From Clostridiales bacterium (lineage in GTDB: Bacteria; Bacillota; Clostridia; Saccharofermentanales; Saccharofermentanaceae): a stretch of 51,077 nt of DNA. Both the position numbers and the translations under genes were made by a program. Positions 47,809 through 51,077 of this stretch are shown here, one piece after another. Position 1 is the stretch's first letter, and each line of letters begins with the position of its first letter. Location: NCBI GenBank assembly GCA_017962145.1, contig JAGCVX010000039.1, forward strand, positions 1-51,077, written 5' to 3'. Below the pieces are notes generated by a model that saw nothing but the letters and a program-made list of their open reading frames with translations, did not search any database and had not been told where the DNA came from.

Positions 47809-48333
47809 ATGAACACCTATTTACCGGGCACATTGATTCAGGTAACGAAAGAACATCTTCAGAATATCGACAGCATCCTGGATCCGATGTTCCTCTTAGA
47901 AGGCATGCAGCTGCGGCAAGTCACGCAGCTACTGGGAATCGAAGCCCACACGGTTCAGAACTGGGTCAAGCGAGGGTTTGTGGATTCACCGGTACGAAAG
48001 TTCTACAACCGGGACAGGTTTATCCGACTGGCGATACTCAACTACTACAAAGATGTATTTTCGCTGGAAGGGATCTTACAGCTCCTGGGTATGGCGGGGC
48101 AGGACAGCAACGTATATACCGCACTGTGCGCGCTTCTTGCAGCTTCTCCGGTGGATCCGATCCGAGCCGAAACAAAACTCAACGACCTGCTCGACACGAC
48201 GATCGACGCATCAGAATTCGACTACAAAAATACAAGCCGTGAACAGGTCAAGAGATTACTTACGATACTTTACACCGCACACCTCTCGATCACCTTGAAG
48301 AAGGAAGCCGAGAGACTGCTTACAGAGATTTAA
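47809..48333 (+). CDS. DUF1836 regulator with MerR-like helix-turn-helix
   Basis: 174 aa. The N-terminal part (about 33-80) is a MerR-like HTH: MQLRQVTQLLGIEAHTVQNWVKRGFVDSPVRKFYNRDRFIRLAILN, with the typical turn and wing. The rest is helical. This matches DUF1836 (PF08876), found in B. subtilis YkrK-type regulators. AAAGGAG precedes the ATG. It is 15 bases upstream of the NfeD-like gene and heads its operon. The palindrome inside its own promoter suggests self-regulation of the NfeD/flotillin operon. The related YkrK has been linked to control of the membrane protease HtpX, which fits a membrane-stress role. Ligand unknown. Confidence 0.85.
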   Translation: MNTYLPGTLIQVTKEHLQNIDSILDPMFLLEGMQLRQVTQLLGIEAHTVQNWVKRGFVDSPVRKFYNRDRFIRLAILNYYKDVFSLEGILQLLGMAGQDSNVYTALCALLAASPVDPIRAETKLNDLLDTTIDASEFDYKNTSREQVKRLLTILYTAHLSITLKKEAERLLTEI

Positions 48334-48348
48334 GAAAGGAGAAACGAT

Positions 48349-49434
48349 ATGGAATTCATAGTGAATTGGTTTGAAGCTTTAACCTTCACGGAACAGCTCT
48401 TCGCATGCATCGCCATCGTCGCAACCGTACTCCTTTTATTCCAGTTTGTCCTTTTGCTGATCGGTGCCGCATCTCATGCCAGCGGCGATCTCAACGGTCA
48501 CGATATCGGCGGACACGACCACGATTTCGGTCACGGCCACGATATGGATGTCGGACATGACGGCGACTTCGGCGGCGCACACGGTGATGTGGGCCACGAT
48601 TTCGGAGGCGACGTTCACGGAGACTTCGGTCACGACTTCGGACATTCCTTCGGCCACGGCGATGTGGGCGGCATCCATGGTGATGTCGGAGCCCACGGAG
48701 ACTTCAGTGGAGGCGATCTCCTGCATGACGGCTCCAGTGCATTGGGCGCAGACGCGGATACGGACTTCCCGGCACACGGCCAGGCGGACGGATCCTTCGA
48801 TTACGATCACGACATGCAGGCCGGCCATACGCACGTAGGTACGATCGTACACGATTTTGCGGACGTACAGGGCGGTGTCGTAGTGGATGTACATAGCGGA
48901 GATATTTATCTTGCTGACGCAGCACCGCACGACCTGATGGTCAACGGACCGGACGTAGGCATCCCGGATCACGATCTTCCGGACGGAAGAACTTATGTGG
49001 ATCGCGCAGACAAGGTCCACGGCTCCGGATTCAAGCTCTTCACGATGCAGGGAATCATCGCATTCTTCTCTATCTACGGATGGACAGGCCTTTTGTTCAT
49101 GAAAGCAAACTGGCATGTTTTCCCGGCATCCACGGTCGCAGCACTCTGCGGAATTGTCGCAATGTTCCTGATGTCTCTTGCCTTGTGGGGCATGCTCAAG
49201 ATACAATCAGATGGAACGGTGAATATTAAAAATGCACTTGGCCAGTCCGGTGAAGTTTACATCCCGATCCCGGGAAAGCGTGAATCATCCGGTAAAGTCA
49301 TGGTAAAGGTCCAGGATCAGTTGTCGGAATTCGACGCGGTCACGGACGAAGATGAAAAGATCGCCACAGGCACACAAGTCACGGTGATCGGAATTACAAA
49401 GGGTACAACACTGATTGTGACCAAACATAACTAG
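48349..49434 (+). CDS. NfeD-like membrane protein with His/Asp/Gly-rich loop
   Basis: 361 aa. One N-terminal transmembrane helix (about residues 17-40), then a very unusual segment (about 43-175) of GHD, GHGHD, FGHD and HGDFG repeats with some 20 histidines. Two to three transmembrane helices follow (about 232-285) and a C-terminal NfeD-like OB fold (IKNALGQSGEVYIPIPGKRESSGKVMVKVQ ... GTQVTVIGI, about 290-361). NfeD/YuaF proteins normally partner flotillins, as here. The His-rich loop would face outside if the N-terminal helix is the usual orientation, and would bind Zn, Ni, Cu or Co in bulk. I do not know this insert in other NfeD proteins. AAAGGAGA lies before the ATG, 15 bases after the regulator stop. 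Confidence 0.85.
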   Translation: MEFIVNWFEALTFTEQLFACIAIVATVLLLFQFVLLLIGAASHASGDLNGHDIGGHDHDFGHGHDMDVGHDGDFGGAHGDVGHDFGGDVHGDFGHDFGHSFGHGDVGGIHGDVGAHGDFSGGDLLHDGSSALGADADTDFPAHGQADGSFDYDHDMQAGHTHVGTIVHDFADVQGGVVVDVHSGDIYLADAAPHDLMVNGPDVGIPDHDLPDGRTYVDRADKVHGSGFKLFTMQGIIAFFSIYGWTGLLFMKANWHVFPASTVAALCGIVAMFLMSLALWGMLKIQSDGTVNIKNALGQSGEVYIPIPGKRESSGKVMVKVQDQLSEFDAVTDEDEKIATGTQVTVIGITKGTTLIVTKHN

Positions 49435-49453
49435 GAAGTAGGAGGAAAGAAAA

Positions 49454-51077
49454 ATGCCATTTGAAGTTATTTGCCTTTTAGTAGTAATTGCTCTGTTGGT
49501 ATTCACATTATTCTTGATTTTCTTGTCGAGATACAGAAAGTGTCCGTCTGACCGCATCATGGTCATCTACGGTAAAGTCGGCAAGAACGCGGACGGAACC
49601 GCACGCTCATCCAAATGTATCCACGGTGGTGCAGCATTTGTTTGGCCGGTCATTCAGTCGTATCAATACCTCGACCTGACACCGATCTCCATTTCGGTTG
49701 ACCTTCGTTCCGCACTGTCCCGTCAGAACATCCGTATCGACGTACCGTCTATCTTTACAGTCGGTATCTCCACCGAGCAGGGTGTTATGCAGAACGCCGC
49801 TGAGCGTCTCCTCGGATTGAAGCTTTCTGAGATCCAGGAACTCGCCAAGGACATCATCTTCGGTCAGCTCCGTCTGGTCATCGCAACGATGGACATCGAG
49901 GAAATCAACACCGACCGTGATAAGTTCCTCGAGGCTGTTTCCAGAAACGTGGAGACAGAGCTTAAGAAGATCGGTCTGAGACTGATCAACGTAAACGTAA
50001 CGGATATTTCCGATGAGTCCGGATACATCTCCGCTCTCGGTAAGGAAGCCGCCGCAAAAGCAATCAACGACGCGAAGAAGAACGTTGCTGAGAAAGAAAG
50101 AGACGGTTCCATCGGTGAGGCTCTCGCTCAGAAAGATCAGAGAATCCAGGTTGCATCCGCAAACTCGGCTGCTATCCAGGGTGAGAACGCCGCTAAGATC
50201 GAAGTTGCAAATTCCGAGGCTGTACGCCGTGAGAAAGCCGCTGAGGCGATGAGACTTGCGATCGCAGCCGAGAAGGTTCAGGCCGCAAAAGCTTTGGAAG
50301 AAGCGTACGCTGCTGAAAAAGAAGCTGAGCTTTCCCGTTCCGCTCGTGAAAAAGCAACCCTCGAAGCCGACGTTATCGTTAAGGCTGAGATCAATAAGAG
50401 AGAAGTTGAGCTCGCTGCTGAGGCAGAAGCTGAAAAGATCAGAAGACGTGCAGCCGGTGAAGCTGACGCTATCTACGCAAAGATGGAAGCGCAGGCTCGT
50501 GGTATGCAGGAGATCCTCCAGAAGCAGGCCGCAGGTTTCGAAAAGATCGTTGCCGCAGCCGGTGGCGATGCCAAGAACGCTATGATGCTCATGCTCGCCG
50601 ACAAGATGGAAGACCTCATGAAGATCCAGGTAGAAGCAATCCGCGACCTGAAGATCGACAAGGTAACCGTTTGGGATTCCGGTGCAGGCACTGGTTCCGC
50701 AGATGGCAAGAGCTCTACCGCAAACTTCATCTCGGGCCTCATGAAGAGTGTTCCCCCGATGAACGAGATCTTCGAGATGGCCGGTATGAACCTGCCTGAG
50801 TTCCTCGGAAAGAAGATGGACAAGGGCGAAGACGGCGAAGTCGTATCTGCAGCAGATGCGAAAAACGTCGCTTCCAATGCAAAAGAAGTAAAGGCTGTAG
50901 AAGCTCCGAAGGCCGAGCCGGTAAAGGCAGCGGCTCCGGCAAAGGCTGCTGCTCCTGCTCAGACAGCTCCTGCAGCACCGGCTCAGACAGCTCCGGCAGC
51001 ACCTGCAGCACAGGCTCAGACAGCTCCGGCAGCACAGGCTCCGGCCCAGACAGCTCCGGCTCAGTCAGAAGCAAAGG
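49454..51077 (+). CDS. floT: Flotillin (SPFH/band 7 protein), 3' end outside window
   Basis: 541 residues are visible and the frame is still open at the end. The N-terminal hairpin helix (about 5-28) is followed by the SPFH domain (about 30-190: SDRIMVIYGKVGKNADG ... ISISVDLRSALSRQNIRIDVPSIFTVGIS), a long Ala/Glu-rich coiled coil (about 200-400, EAERKKAAEAM-like repeats), the conserved flotillin C-terminal block (about 400-440) and an Ala/Pro tail. It scaffolds membrane microdomains together with NfeD proteins. GGAGG lies eight bases before ATG at 49454, 19 bases after the NfeD stop. The Ala/Pro/Gln-rich tail, with AQTAPAA units, is longer than in B. subtilis FloT. It may bind partners. Confidence 0.93.
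   Translation, partial: MPFEVICLLVVIALLVFTLFLIFLSRYRKCPSDRIMVIYGKVGKNADGTARSSKCIHGGAAFVWPVIQSYQYLDLTPISISVDLRSALSRQNIRIDVPSIFTVGISTEQGVMQNAAERLLGLKLSEIQELAKDIIFGQLRLVIATMDIEEINTDRDKFLEAVSRNVETELKKIGLRLINVNVTDISDESGYISALGKEAAAKAINDAKKNVAEKERDGSIGEALAQKDQRIQVASANSAAIQGENAAKIEVANSEAVRREKAAEAMRLAIAAEKVQAAKALEEAYAAEKEAELSRSAREKATLEADVIVKAEINKREVELAAEAEAEKIRRRAAGEADAIYAKMEAQARGMQEILQKQAAGFEKIVAAAGGDAKNAMMLMLADKMEDLMKIQVEAIRDLKIDKVTVWDSGAGTGSADGKSSTANFISGLMKSVPPMNEIFEMAGMNLPEFLGKKMDKGEDGEVVSAADAKNVASNAKEVKAVEAPKAEPVKAAAPAKAAAPAQTAPAAPAQTAPAAPAAQAQTAPAAQAPAQTAPAQSEAK
50930..51074 (+). repeat. Imperfect coding repeat in the flotillin tail (AQTAPAA units)
   Basis: Six or so short units based on GCTCAGACAGCTCC encode the Ala/Pro/Gln-rich C-terminal tail. 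The repeat continues to the window edge, so its full length is unknown. Confidence 0.75.

Noticed and set aside
47631..47809. Small RNA or riboswitch in the gap between the hydrolase and DUF1836 genes
   Set aside because: The gap is explained by a strong promoter with dyads; no further conserved structure is visible.
48475..48870. The GHD-rich stretch as a frameshifted or non-coding repeat
   Set aside because: The frame continues through it into good transmembrane helices and an NfeD-like domain, with codon use like the neighbours.

Overview
The window looks like chromosomal DNA of a low-to-mid GC member of the Bacillota, most likely a Clostridia-class anaerobe of gut or rumen type; I cannot name the genus. 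The reasons are strong AGGAGG-type ribosome binding sites, sigma-A-like promoters, a (V)KTGD wall-sorting tail, PcrA with a C-terminal Tudor-like tail, TmcAL (YlbM type), a DUF1836 regulator, a NfeD/flotillin pair, LacI-like/GGDEF fusions and a two-domain PPK2. Gene density is very high: 35 protein genes, no gap above about 250 bases, and no tRNA, rRNA, CRISPR array or recognisable insertion sequence.

Layout. 1-2172 is the 3' part of a cell-wall-anchored surface protein with six tandem ~102-residue repeats. tmcAL follows on the minus strand (2255-3571). From 3641 to 19449 almost everything is on the plus strand: two membrane proteins, the repair helicase pcrA, a dNTP triphosphohydrolase and a YfbR-like 5'-deoxynucleotidase (dNTP/dNMP turnover), a membrane-anchored peptidoglycan glucosaminidase, a cohesin-like/cadherin-like surface protein under its own strong promoter, a GtrA-like protein, folC, a membrane protein of unknown function, thrC and a sugar O-acetyltransferase. 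prfC is on the minus strand. A NYN/LOTUS RNA-binding protein then overlaps malQ, and a strong terminator hairpin sits directly in front of glpK, which is coupled to an AEC-family transporter.

26151-34364 contains a two-part GNAT protein, a tandem pair of double-zinc-ribbon proteins (1332 and 523 aa) that share an almost identical C-terminal tail peptide, and a GH1 beta-glucosidase. 34551-43605 holds a GT4 glycolipid-type glycosyltransferase, a membrane protein with degenerate GGDEF and EAL domains, cardiolipin synthase followed by a 131-bp imperfect palindrome, a polyphosphate:AMP phosphotransferase, a small membrane protein and a LacI-type-sensor diguanylate cyclase. 43798-47631 has a YbhJ-type aconitase-family hydratase, an ASCH protein and a lysophospholipase-like hydrolase. 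The window ends in a DUF1836 regulator - His/Asp/Gly-rich NfeD-like protein - flotillin operon (47809 to beyond 51077), whose promoter carries a perfect palindrome between -35 and -10.

The best candidates for something undescribed are the tandem zinc-ribbon pair with a shared terminal peptide and repeated SPF motifs, the His-rich NfeD/flotillin operon with its probable self-regulated promoter, and the long palindrome that overlaps the cls stop codon. All functional statements come from reading motifs by eye; no database search was run.
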